Of a stretch of DNA of 64,000 nucleotides, positions 1 through 7,940 are shown in pieces. Both the position numbers and the translations under genes were made by a program. The stretch lies in assembly GCA_030840805.1 (NCBI GenBank), contig JAVEDU010000098.1, positions 1 to 64,000 on the forward strand, in the 5' to 3' direction. A model generated the notes under the pieces. That model was not told the DNA's origin, did no database searches, and saw only the letters and a list, made by a program, of their open reading frames with translations. This DNA comes from Actinomycetota bacterium. Lineage in GTDB: Bacteria; Actinomycetota; Actinomycetes; Mycobacteriales; HKI-0501. Each line of letters opens with the position of its first letter. Within the stretch, counting starts at the first letter, position 1.

Positions 1-1
1 C

Positions 2-232
2 CAGCTCACCATCGCCTCCGCGGTGGAGGAGCAGTCCGCGACGACGAACGAGATGAACCGCAACGTCGCCGAGGCCGCCACCGGCGCCGGCGAGATCGCC
101 CAGAACATCACCGGGGTGGCCACCGCCGCCGAGGTGACCACGACGGGCGTCGCGGGGTCCCAGCAGGCCGTGGCCGAGCTGGCCCGGATGTCCTCCGACC
201 TGCAGACCGCGGTGTCCCGCTTCCGGTACTGA
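2..232 (+). CDS. Methyl-accepting chemotaxis protein, C-terminal end (partial)
   Basis: This is the 3' end of a chemotaxis receptor whose start lies outside the window. The first readable residues, QLTIASAVEEQSATTNEMNR, match the second half of the conserved signalling hairpin, where QSATTNEMNRN lies near a methylation helix. The rest is Ala/Thr/Gly-rich heptad sequence, as expected for the cytoplasmic coiled coil that forms receptor arrays and contacts CheA and CheW. It ends in SRFRY and carries no CheR-tethering pentapeptide. The sensor and HAMP parts are not visible, so the ligand is unknown. It suggests a motile stage in the organism. It converges on the DsbA-like gene across a strong hairpin. 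Confidence 0.93.
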   Translation, partial: QLTIASAVEEQSATTNEMNRNVAEAATGAGEIAQNITGVATAAEVTTTGVAGSQQAVAELARMSSDLQTAVSRFRY

Positions 233-240
233 GCCGCCCC

Positions 241-281
241 GACGATGGCGCATCCCGGACCGCGGGGTGCGCCGTCGTCGT
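241..281. terminator. Bidirectional hairpin terminator between convergent genes
   Basis: An inverted repeat with arms at 241-254 (GACGATGGCGCATC) and 266-279 (GGTGCGCCGTCGTC) forms a 14-pair stem with two G-U wobbles and a short loop. It sits exactly between the convergent receptor and DsbA-like genes and would serve both strands. The tail is only mildly T-rich, which is common in high-GC actinobacteria. Confidence 0.75.
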
Positions 282-286
282 CTTCG

Positions 287-856
287 TCAGGCGCGCTGCG
301 CCGCGGCCGCCCGGAGCACGGTGAGCAGGGCCGGGGCCTCGTACGACCCCTGATAGTGCAGACCGTTGACGAAGAACGTCGGCGTGCCCTGCACACCGCT
401 CGCCACCCCGCTCTGCAGGTGCTCGATCACGCGAGGGGCGTACGTCCGCGTCGCCAGCTCGGTCGCGAACCGGTCGACGTCCAGGCCGATCGTCGTCGCG
501 TACAGCAGCAGGTACTCCGGTTCCAGCGCCCGCTGATGGGTGAACAGCTGGTCGTGCATCTCCCAGAACAGGCCCTGTGCGCCGGCCGCCTCCGCCGCCT
601 CGGCGGCCGGCTCGGCGAAGGGGTGGGCCTCGACGAGGGGGAAGTGCCGGAACGCGAACAGGAGGTCGTCACCCATCGCGGCCTGGACGGCCTGCACGTT
701 CGGGTGGGCGGCTCCGCAGAACGGGCACTGGTAGTCGCCGTACTCGACGAGCGTGACCGGTGCGTCCGGCGAGCCCTGGAGGTGGTCCCAGCCGGGGTCG
801 ATCGGGCGGGCGAGCTGGGTGGGGGCGCCCCCGTAGTCACGGTAGGGGGTGGACAT
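287..856 (-). CDS. DsbA-family thioredoxin-fold protein
   Basis: A 189-residue thioredoxin-fold oxidoreductase. The active site CPFC lies in YGDYQCPFCGAAHPNV near residue 45. The cis-proline segment QGTPTFFVNG is near residue 160. Between them is the helical insertion typical of DsbA/FrnE proteins, containing FRHFPL. No signal peptide or membrane segment is visible, so it is probably cytoplasmic; related domains are also found fused to NhaA antiporters. The start MSTPYRDYGG is preferred over an ATG 26 codons upstream because it follows the stop of the DUF2267 gene by 11 bases and has a TAGGGA-like ribosome site. It is the last gene of the run. The substrate is unknown. Confidence 0.85.
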   Translation of the reverse strand: MSTPYRDYGGAPTQLARPIDPGWDHLQGSPDAPVTLVEYGDYQCPFCGAAHPNVQAVQAAMGDDLLFAFRHFPLVEAHPFAEPAAEAAEAAGAQGLFWEMHDQLFTHQRALEPEYLLLYATTIGLDVDRFATELATRTYAPRVIEHLQSGVASGVQGTPTFFVNGLHYQGSYEAPALLTVLRAAAAQRA

Positions 857-867
857 GGGCGCCGTCC

Positions 868-1248
868 CTAGGCCGTCGCCGGTTCGGCGATCTCGGAGTA
901 CTCGGCCGGCAGCTGGGCCATCACGTCGTCCCACTCGCCGGGAGTGACCGCCTCCCGGACTGTGATCAACACCGCGCGGACGCCTCGGCGGGCCGTCTCG
1001 CCGTCGACCTTCGCCGCGGCGGCCACCCGGCCGATGAACTCCTCGACGCCGAACCGCTCGGGCACCTTCTCGCCGGGCCGGACGTAGTGCTGGAGTTCCG
1101 GGGGGAGCTGGGACGCGAGGTCGTGCGGTTCCCCGCCGGCCAGCCGGTCGGCCAGTGTCTCCAGGGTGGCCCGGGTCAGCGTCTCCGCCATGTCCTTGGG
1201 GACGCCGGCCCGTTCGTGGACATGCTTGATGAACTCACCGTGCTTCAT
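868..1248 (-). CDS. DUF2267 family protein
   Basis: A 126-residue protein that is a single DUF2267 domain, a helical repeat of unknown biochemical role that is common in actinobacteria. Typical features are the opening MKHGEFIKHVHERAG, the central LADRLAGGEPHDLASQLPPELQHYV, and a second helical half with the same plan ending in VMAQLPAEYSEI. The start at MKHG is favoured over an ATG eight codons earlier because AGGAGG lies nine bases upstream of it. The preceding gene has a DUF2267 domain as well, so the pair may be a duplication or may work together. Soluble; no metal or catalytic motif is evident. Confidence 0.82.
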   Translation of the reverse strand: MKHGEFIKHVHERAGVPKDMAETLTRATLETLADRLAGGEPHDLASQLPPELQHYVRPGEKVPERFGVEEFIGRVAAAAKVDGETARRGVRAVLITVREAVTPGEWDDVMAQLPAEYSEIAEPATA

Positions 1249-1270
1249 CGTGGGGTCCTCCTGTTGCTCC

Positions 1271-1296
1271 ACCGTCCGACGGGCTCGCCGGACGGT
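1271..1296. other. Intergenic hairpin between the two DUF2267 genes
   Basis: Arms ACCGTCCG (1271-1278) and CGGACGGT (1289-1296) form a perfect 8-bp stem with a 10-base loop, just upstream of the ribosome site of the smaller DUF2267 gene. It could be an mRNA-processing or attenuation structure that sets different expression for the two genes. Function is inferred from position only. Confidence 0.4.
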
Positions 1297-1318
1297 CTTC
1301 GTGCCGCCGCCCCGGGTG

Positions 1319-2095
1319 CTAGAGGCGGGCGAGGATGTCGGAGATGCGTTCGGCCAGCCGCACGTCGAGCTCGGTGACGGCGTCCTGGGTGTGCGTCCAG
1401 AGCGTGAACGTGAGGTCGTGCGGCTCCTCCCGCACCTGGGCGTGGTGGTCGAGCTCGGACTCGACGTGGTGCACCCGGTCCAGCACCTCCGGCCGGTCGG
1501 CTGCGGGAAGCGTCACGGTCCGGGTGAGCCGCCGGGTGTTGCCGCGCCAGCCGGGGAGACGGGTGAGTACGCGGGCGAGCTCGTCGGCGGTCAGCTCCGT
1601 GGGCCGCACCCGGGCGGGGCGGGGCGCGGCGGGTTCCGGTTCGGCGGGTTGCGGCGGCGGCACCGGTGTCGGCGCCGGTGCCGCCGTGGACGGGCTGGGC
1701 GCCGGCCGCGGGGACTCGGCCACCGGCGCGGAGAACAGCTGCGCGAACTCGGCCGGCAGCTGTGCCCGGAGCAGCTCGGTCACCCGCGGGTCGGCGGCGT
1801 CGAGGTAGGACAGCACGGCCTGGGTGTCGTACCGCGCGCTCTCCGGCGTCGTGTCGGTGACGAACGCGACGAACTGCAGGAACCTCCCCAGGTCACCGCC
1901 CACGGTCGCGCGCGGTGACTCGAGGATGTAGCGCAACTCGGTGGGGAGCGCCTCGGCGATGACCTGCCGCTGCGGTACGTCGGACCAGTGGGCAATCCCT
2001 GCGAGTACCGCCTTCACGGCGGATCGCGCGTCGTCCTCGTCCGCGAGCTGAGCGCGCTCGGCGACCGCCCCGATCAGCTCCTGATAACGGATCAT
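1319..2095 (-). CDS. DUF2267 domain fused to a pterin-4a-carbinolamine dehydratase-like domain
   Basis: A 258-residue two-domain protein. Residues 1-125 are a DUF2267 domain (MIRYQELIGAVAERAQL, then a second half ending AQLPAEFAQLF). A low-complexity Pro/Ala/Glu linker covers about 130-170. Residues 172-258 resemble pterin-4a-carbinolamine dehydratase (PCD/DCoH): LPGWRGNTRRLTRTVTL, then ESELDHHAQVR, then LTFTLWTHTQDAVTELDVRLAERI. The family's double histidine (HH) and later TH histidine are present, so a catalytic or DCoH-like role is possible, but the usual HHP proline is Ala. The start at MIRY rather than three codons upstream is a judgement. The fusion could bind DNA partners as DCoH does, or recycle oxidised tetrahydrobiopterin; neither is shown here. 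Confidence 0.78.
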   Translation of the reverse strand: MIRYQELIGAVAERAQLADEDDARSAVKAVLAGIAHWSDVPQRQVIAEALPTELRYILESPRATVGGDLGRFLQFVAFVTDTTPESARYDTQAVLSYLDAADPRVTELLRAQLPAEFAQLFSAPVAESPRPAPSPSTAAPAPTPVPPPQPAEPEPAAPRPARVRPTELTADELARVLTRLPGWRGNTRRLTRTVTLPAADRPEVLDRVHHVESELDHHAQVREEPHDLTFTLWTHTQDAVTELDVRLAERISDILARL

Positions 2096-2117
2096 GGGCC
2101 TCACCGCCCCTGCCGTC

Positions 2118-2135
2118 GGCCGCGACGTCGCGGCC
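2118..2135. repeat. Perfect 18-bp palindrome upstream of the DUF2267 fusion gene
   Basis: GGCCGCGACGTCGCGGCC is a perfect palindrome in the 76-base gap between the glycosyltransferase stop and the fusion-gene start. It has no loop, so it fits an operator for a dimeric repressor better than a terminator. Being fully G/C-rich around ACGT it could also arise by chance in this genome. Confidence 0.35.
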
Positions 2136-2171
2136 TCCTCTCGACCGTACCCTCGCCGGTCACCGCGAACC

Positions 2172-3293
2172 TCATCCGATGTCCCTGGTGTCGTCGAGCG
2201 GACCGACCGGGCCGCGGTCCAGGGTCCGGAGCATGCTGCTGAACCGGTGCGCCCGCCGGAACCCGGCCCGCTTCGGGGCGGCCGCGACCTCCGCGTACAG
2301 GTCGAGGTGGTCGGCGACCATGCGGGCGGCCGAGAATCGGTCGGCCACCACCCGGCGGCAGGCGGACCGGTCGAGGTCCGCGGCGCCGGTCAGCGCCTCG
2401 GTCAGCCCGTCCAGGCCGGTCCGCAGGTATCCGGTGACACCGTCGTCGACGATCTCCGGCGCCGCGCCGGCCGGCGTGGTGACCACCGGCGTTCCGGTGG
2501 CCAGCGACTCGATCATCACGAGCCCGAACGGCTCCGGCCACTGGATCGGGTTGAGCAGCGCGAACGCCCCGCCGAGCAGCTCGTACTTCGCCGCACCGCC
2601 CAGCTCGCCGACGTACTCGACCTCGCCCCCGAGCATCGGTTCGACGACGTCCCGGTAGAACTCCACCTCGGCCGCCTGCCGCATCTTCGCCGCGATGACC
2701 AGCGGGACCCCGGCGCGGCGGGCGATGAGGATGGCCTCCCGGACGCCCTTGTCCGGGCTCATCCGCCCGAGGAAGCAGGCGTAGCGGCCGGTGCCGAGCC
2801 CGACCGGCACGGTGCCGAGGTCGAGCCCGTGGTGGATGACCCGGTTGATGTTCACCCCGTGCGCGGTGGACGCCTGGTGGTAGGAGATCGCCACGATCGT
2901 CACGTCGGACATGGCCTCGTACAGCTCGCCGAGGCCGTAGACGAACGTGCCGTGGTTCGTGGCGATGACCGGTAGCGCGGTGGGCCGATAGCGGTACAGC
3001 GGTCCGGCCACCGTGTGGTCGTGCACCATGTCCATACCGCGCATCGCGGAGTAGGCCGCCTTGACATGCCGCAGCTCGACCAGGCTGTGGTCGGACAGCT
3101 CCGCGTGCGCGGGGGCCACCGGCAGCCCGGACACCAGCGGCACCGGACAGCTGCTGTTGCTCGGCGCCGCCAGCAGGACCTCGTGGCCCGCCGCGGCGAG
3201 CCCCCGGGCGAGGAGGTCGACCACGAATTCGATACCGCCGTACGCCGGGGGCGGTACGGCGAGCCACGGTGGCGAGATCAGGCCGATCCGCAT
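2172..3293 (-). CDS. GT4-family glycosyltransferase
   Basis: A 373-residue GT-B retaining glycosyltransferase. The N-terminal half begins MRIGLISPPWLAVPPPAYGG, with the nucleotide-binding-fold start and the PPPAYGGIE loop common in GT4 enzymes. The C-terminal half carries FLGRMSPDKGVREAI and the signature EPFGLVMIESLATGTPVV, an E-x7-E motif that contacts the donor sugar nucleotide. No membrane segment is seen. It follows the debranching-type hydrolase by 24 bases, so the two are probably co-transcribed and linked to storage or surface glucan. Donor and acceptor cannot be named. The last 30 residues are variable. Confidence 0.88.
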   Translation of the reverse strand: MRIGLISPPWLAVPPPAYGGIEFVVDLLARGLAAAGHEVLLAAPSNSSCPVPLVSGLPVAPAHAELSDHSLVELRHVKAAYSAMRGMDMVHDHTVAGPLYRYRPTALPVIATNHGTFVYGLGELYEAMSDVTIVAISYHQASTAHGVNINRVIHHGLDLGTVPVGLGTGRYACFLGRMSPDKGVREAILIARRAGVPLVIAAKMRQAAEVEFYRDVVEPMLGGEVEYVGELGGAAKYELLGGAFALLNPIQWPEPFGLVMIESLATGTPVVTTPAGAAPEIVDDGVTGYLRTGLDGLTEALTGAADLDRSACRRVVADRFSAARMVADHLDLYAEVAAAPKRAGFRRAHRFSSMLRTLDRGPVGPLDDTRDIG

Positions 3294-3317
3294 CCCTCTC
3301 CTCTCGCCGTGGCCGCT

Positions 3318-5462
3318 CTACAACCCGCCGGCGGGGTGGATCTCGGTGACCGGCGGTCGCGGCGAATGGATGACCTCGATCCGATCGGTCAGTCCGTGGA
3401 GCCCGGCACCGTCCGGGCCCGCACTGATCGTGACGCGGCTGTTGCCGATCGGGAGGTTGTGGACCCGGATGGGCCCGTACCGCTCCGGCCAGGCCGGGGC
3501 GAAGAAGACCTCGTGGCGCGGCACCCACGGGTCCACGCGCAGCAGCGCGCGCAGGAGCTGGACCGGGGCCGCCGCCGCCCACGCCTGGGGTGAGCACGAG
3601 GTGGGGTAGGGGATGGGCATCGGGTACTCATGACGGTCGAAGCCGCAGAACAGCTCGGGCAGGCTGCCGCCGAAGACGGCCGCGGCATCGAGGATGCCCG
3701 ACGCGACGCGCTGCGCCTGCTCGACGAAGCCGTATCGCATGAGGCCGGTGGCGACGATCGCGTTGTCGTGGGGCCACACCGAGCCGTTGTGGTAGCTCAT
3801 CGGGTTGTACCGGGCCATCGTGCTGGCCAGCGTGCGGACGCCCCAGCCGGTGAACATCTCCGGTGACATCAGCTTCTCGGCAACCCGCTGGGCCTTGTCC
3901 CGGTCGACGAGGCCGGTCCACAGGCAGTGGCCCATGTTCGAGGCCAGCGCGTCGATGGGGCGCTTGTCGCGGTCCAGGCCGACGGCGAACCAGCCCTGCT
4001 CCGGAAGCCAGAACTGCTCGTTGAACGCCTCCTTGAGCTCGCCCGCCTTGCGCCCCCAGCGCGCGGCGCCGGCCAGGTCGCCCTTGGCGTGGGCGAAGTG
4101 GGAGCGGGTGACGTACGCGGAGTACACGTACGCCTGTACCTCGCACAGCGCGATCGGCGTCTCGGCGAGCGTGCCGTCGGCGAAGTTGATGCCGTCCCAG
4201 GAGTCTTTCCAGCCCTGGTTGCGCAGCCCCTTCTCGCTCCGGCGCTGGTACTCGACGAACCCGTCGCCGTCCCGGTCCCCGTAGTTCTCCACCCAGTCGA
4301 GCGCGCGGTCGGCGTTCGGGAGCAGGCCCTCGACCTCGGCCGCGGCCAGTCCCCAGCGCCGCAGCTCGCCGAGGAGGACGACGAACAGCGGGGTGGCGTC
4401 CGCGGTGCCGTAGTAGACGCTGCCTCCGCCGTGGGACAGCGGGAAGTCCAGGCCGAGGCGCGTCTCGTGCAGGATCCGGCCGGGTTCCTCCTCGGTCCGG
4501 TCGTCCACGCCGGCGCCCTGGCGCCGGGCCAGCGCCTGGAGCGTGCCGAGTGCCAGGGACTGGTCCAGCGCGATCGCCATGTAGGAGGACAGCAGCGAGT
4601 CCCGGCCGAACAGCGCCATGAACCACGGCGCGCCGGCGGCGACCGCGACGGTCGACGGCTGCGCGGGATCGAAGATCCGCAGCGCGCCGAGGTCCTCCAG
4701 GCTCTGCGCCAGGGTCCGGAGCAGGTCCGGGTCCTCGGACTCGACGGTGGGGCTTCCGGCCCGCCATGCCCGCAGCCGCACCGCGGGGGACGCCTCCTCC
4801 AGCGGTACGCCGACCGGGAAGGTGGTCGTGACGTCCTCCCCGTCCACGCTCGGGCTGACCAGGACGGTGGTGCGCCACTCGCCGCGAGCCGGGACGGTGA
4901 CCGCGAACTCGAGCCGGTCGCGTTGCGCGAGCGCTCCGGCCGCGTGGACGCGGACGCCGCGCCGTGCCTCGCCGTCCCGGAACCCGACGGCGAGCGCGTC
5001 GCCCTCGGGGGCCGTCCACACCTCGCCCCGCGCCTCGACGCGGTTCTCCTTCACCGCGAACAGATCGGCGAAGTCGGCGGCGACCTCCAGCGTCACGGTC
5101 GTGCTGATCGGGACGCCGCCGAGGTTCCGGACCCGGAGATCCTCGCGCATCCCCTCGCCGACGAGCCGGGTCCGCTCCAGGAGCAGGTCGGTCGACCCGC
5201 CCTGGGCGGCCACCCGGGAGAGGAACGTCGTGCGGTACGGCGCGCCGGGGAGCACCGAGAGCACCTGGGGCGTCTCACCCCCGATGCGCAGCCGCCATCC
5301 CGACAGGATCCGGGTGTCGCGGAAGAACAGCCCCTGCGGCGAGTCCGCGGCCACGTCACCCGACCGCCCGGTGATGCAGAACGTGGACCCTTCCACCAGG
5401 GTGACCACGCCGGTGGCGTGGACCGCCGGCTCGTCTTCGACGAGATCGAGATCGTCGCTCAC
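3318..5462 (-). CDS. Amylo-alpha-1,6-glucosidase / glycogen-debranching-like glycoside hydrolase
   Basis: A 714-residue protein of the two-domain type found in bacterial debranching-like enzymes. Residues about 15-210 form an N-terminal beta-rich domain (PF14742-like, with SPQGLFFRDTRILSGWRLRI). Residues about 240-690 form an (alpha/alpha)6 barrel with GRDSLLSSYMAIAL, GLRNQGWKDSWDGINFADG and NGSVWPHDNAI, motifs shared by amylo-alpha-1,6-glucosidases. It likely hydrolyses alpha-glucan branch stubs or related glucosides in the cytoplasm. The start is GTG with GAGGGG six bases upstream. It leads a run through the glycosyltransferase and possibly the DUF2267 and DsbA-like genes. The exact substrate is not known; proteins of this subfamily are often only automatically named. 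Confidence 0.88.
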   Translation of the reverse strand: MSDDLDLVEDEPAVHATGVVTLVEGSTFCITGRSGDVAADSPQGLFFRDTRILSGWRLRIGGETPQVLSVLPGAPYRTTFLSRVAAQGGSTDLLLERTRLVGEGMREDLRVRNLGGVPISTTVTLEVAADFADLFAVKENRVEARGEVWTAPEGDALAVGFRDGEARRGVRVHAAGALAQRDRLEFAVTVPARGEWRTTVLVSPSVDGEDVTTTFPVGVPLEEASPAVRLRAWRAGSPTVESEDPDLLRTLAQSLEDLGALRIFDPAQPSTVAVAAGAPWFMALFGRDSLLSSYMAIALDQSLALGTLQALARRQGAGVDDRTEEEPGRILHETRLGLDFPLSHGGGSVYYGTADATPLFVVLLGELRRWGLAAAEVEGLLPNADRALDWVENYGDRDGDGFVEYQRRSEKGLRNQGWKDSWDGINFADGTLAETPIALCEVQAYVYSAYVTRSHFAHAKGDLAGAARWGRKAGELKEAFNEQFWLPEQGWFAVGLDRDKRPIDALASNMGHCLWTGLVDRDKAQRVAEKLMSPEMFTGWGVRTLASTMARYNPMSYHNGSVWPHDNAIVATGLMRYGFVEQAQRVASGILDAAAVFGGSLPELFCGFDRHEYPMPIPYPTSCSPQAWAAAAPVQLLRALLRVDPWVPRHEVFFAPAWPERYGPIRVHNLPIGNSRVTISAGPDGAGLHGLTDRIEVIHSPRPPVTEIHPAGGL

Positions 5463-5641
5463 GGTTGCCCCTCTGCCGGTCCGACGTCGGCGTCGGGCGG
5501 AATGGGTCGTCCTCGAACGGGTCTGTCATCGGGAGGCTACGACGGGTGACACGTGCCCGCGCGCCCGGTCTGGGTTACGGCGATGGTGTTGAGACCAGAA
5601 TGCACCATTTTTCGGCACCGGGAACCGAACGGGACAAACGA

Positions 5642-7930
5642 TCACGCAGGCCGGGGGCGCGGCTCCAACCGGACGACGACCGACTTGGAGGTCGGCGTGT
5701 TGCTCACGTCGGCCGTACTGCCGAGCGGCACGAGGACGTTCGTCTCCGGGAAGTACGCGGCGCAGCAGCCACGGGCGGTGGGGTAGGACACGACCCGGAA
5801 CTCGGGCGCCCGCCGATCGTCGTCACCGGGCCACTCGCTGATCAGGTCCACCATCGCACCGTCCGCGACGCCGAGCTCGACGAGGTCGTCCGGGTTGACG
5901 AACACCACCCGGCGCCCCGAGGCGATGCCGCGGTAACGGTCGTCGAGGCCGTACACGGTGGTGTTGTACTGGTCGTGCGAGCGGACCGTCTGCAGCAGCA
6001 GCCGGCCCGGCGGGACGGTCAGCACCTCGAGCGTGTTGACGGTGAAGTTCGCCTTGCCGGTGGCGGTGGCGAACGTGCGGCTGTCGCGGGGCCCGTTCGG
6101 CAGCGCGAAGCCGTCGTCGAGCCGGGCGTTGAAGTCCTCGAACCCGGGGATCACGTTCGCGATCCGGTCCCGGACCACGCCGTAGTCGGTCTCGAACGCC
6201 GCCCAGTCCACAGTGGACGTGGGGAGCACGGCCCGCGCCAGCCGGGACACGATCGCGACCTCGCTGATCAGCTCGGTCGATGCCGGCGGCAGCGTGCCGC
6301 GGGAGGCGTGGACCATGCCCATCGAGTCCTCGACCGACACGACCTGCGCGCCGGTGGCCTGGGTGTCCCGTTCGGTGCGACCCAGCGTCGGCAGGATCAG
6401 GGCCGCCCGGCCGGTGATCGCGTGCGACTTGTTGAGCTTGGTGGAGACGTGCGCGGTGAGCCGGCAGCTGCGGAGCGCCGCCGCGGTCACGTCCGTGTCG
6501 GGCGTGGCGCTGACGAAGTTGCCGCCGAGGCCGAGGAACACGCTCGCCCGGCCGTCCCGCATCGCCTCGATGGCCTCGACCACGTCGTACCCGTGCCTGC
6601 GCGGCGGGTCGAACGAGAACTCGGCGCCGAGCCGGTCCAGGAACGCGGCCGCGGGCTTCTCGTAGATGCCCATCGTCCGGTCGCCCTGCACGTTGCTGTG
6701 TCCGCGGACCGGGCACACCCCCGCGCCGGGCCGGCCGATGTTGCCGCGCAGCAGCAGGAAGTTGACGATCTCGCGGATCGTCGGGACGGAGTTCTTGTGC
6801 TGCGTGAGGCCCATCGCCCAGCAGATGACGACCCGCTCCGAGGCCAGCACGCGCTGGGCGAGCTCCTCGATCTCGGCCTGGGTGAGGCCGGTCGCGGCCA
6901 GCACCTCGTCCCACGGGCTGGTCCGCACCTCGGCGGCGAACGCGTCGAAGCCGTGCGTGTGGGCGTCGATGAACTCCCGGTCCAGCACGGTCCCGGGCGC
7001 CCGGTCCTCGGCCTCCAGCAGCAGGCGGTTCAGCGCGCGGAACAGGGCCAGGTCACCGTTCAGCCGGATCTGCAGATACTGGTCGGAGAGCGCGGTGCCG
7101 TTGCCCACCACGCCGGACGCGTGCTGCGGGTTCTTGAACCGGATCAGCCCCGCCTCGGGCAGCGGGTTGACCGCGACGATCGTGCCACCGGCCCGCTTCG
7201 TCTTCTCCAGCGCCGACAGCATCCGGGGGTGGTTCGTGCCGGGGTTCTGGCCGGCGACGATCACCAGGTCGGCCGTGTGGACGTCCTCCAGGGAGACCGT
7301 CCCCTTGCCGATGCCGATCGTCTCACCGAGGGCGGAGCCGCTGGACTCGTGGCACATGTTCGAGCAGTCGGGGAGGTTGTTCGTGCCGAACTGGCGGACG
7401 AACAGCTGGTAGAGGAACGCGGCCTCGTTGCTGGTCCGGCCGGAGGTGTAGAACAGCGCCTCGTCCGGCGAGTCGAGCGAGCCCAGCTCCGCGGCCAGGA
7501 TCTCGAACACGCGGTCCCAGGACACCTGCTCGTAGTGGTCGGAGTCGGCCGGCTTGTACATGGGATGGGTGAGCCGCCCCTGCTGCCCGAGCCAGTAGTC
7601 CGACTTCTCCGCGAGCTCGTGCACCGAGTGCCGGGCGAAGAACTCCGGCGTCACGCGGCGGAGGGTGGCCTCCTCGGCAACGGCCTTGGCGCCGTTCTCA
7701 CAGAACTCCGCCAGGTGCCGGTGGTCGCCCTCGGGCCACGCGCAGCCGGGGCAGTCGAAGCCCTTCTTCTGGTTCACCGCGACCAGCGTGAGCAGCGTCC
7801 GCTTGACCCCCATCTGGTTCACCGCGTGCCGGAGCGACGAGGTCACGGCCGGCACGCCGGCGGCGTACTGCTTCGGAGCCGTGATCTTCAGGTCGTCCGG
7901 AACGTCGTCGCGGGGTGGTGCGGTGGCCAC
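5642..7930 (-). CDS. FdhF/YdeP-type molybdopterin oxidoreductase alpha subunit
   Basis: A 762-residue molybdopterin enzyme of the formate-dehydrogenase-alpha-like (YdeP, TIGR01701-type) branch. It has the branch's CPGC motif at residues 60-63 (FDCPGCAWPEGDH) in place of a full four-Cys iron-sulfur signature. Other motifs are FYTSGRTSNEA, SNMCHESSGSALGETIG (Cys193 is the likely Mo ligand region), DLVIVAGQNPGTNHPR, and a C-terminal cofactor-binding domain with QYNTTVYGLDDRYRG. There is no in-frame TGA, so no selenocysteine. The GTG start follows AAGGA and lies 10 bases after the Lrp-type gene. No iron-sulfur or cytochrome partner subunit is adjacent. The substrate is unproven; some relatives are linked to acid resistance rather than formate. 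Confidence 0.88.
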   Translation of the reverse strand: MATAPPRDDVPDDLKITAPKQYAAGVPAVTSSLRHAVNQMGVKRTLLTLVAVNQKKGFDCPGCAWPEGDHRHLAEFCENGAKAVAEEATLRRVTPEFFARHSVHELAEKSDYWLGQQGRLTHPMYKPADSDHYEQVSWDRVFEILAAELGSLDSPDEALFYTSGRTSNEAAFLYQLFVRQFGTNNLPDCSNMCHESSGSALGETIGIGKGTVSLEDVHTADLVIVAGQNPGTNHPRMLSALEKTKRAGGTIVAVNPLPEAGLIRFKNPQHASGVVGNGTALSDQYLQIRLNGDLALFRALNRLLLEAEDRAPGTVLDREFIDAHTHGFDAFAAEVRTSPWDEVLAATGLTQAEIEELAQRVLASERVVICWAMGLTQHKNSVPTIREIVNFLLLRGNIGRPGAGVCPVRGHSNVQGDRTMGIYEKPAAAFLDRLGAEFSFDPPRRHGYDVVEAIEAMRDGRASVFLGLGGNFVSATPDTDVTAAALRSCRLTAHVSTKLNKSHAITGRAALILPTLGRTERDTQATGAQVVSVEDSMGMVHASRGTLPPASTELISEVAIVSRLARAVLPTSTVDWAAFETDYGVVRDRIANVIPGFEDFNARLDDGFALPNGPRDSRTFATATGKANFTVNTLEVLTVPPGRLLLQTVRSHDQYNTTVYGLDDRYRGIASGRRVVFVNPDDLVELGVADGAMVDLISEWPGDDDRRAPEFRVVSYPTARGCCAAYFPETNVLVPLGSTADVSNTPTSKSVVVRLEPRPRPA

Positions 7931-7940
7931 TGGAGTCCTT

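Noticed and set aside
5642-7930. Selenocysteine formate dehydrogenase
   Set aside because: No in-frame TGA; the likely metal-ligand position is an ordinary Cys (MCHESS).
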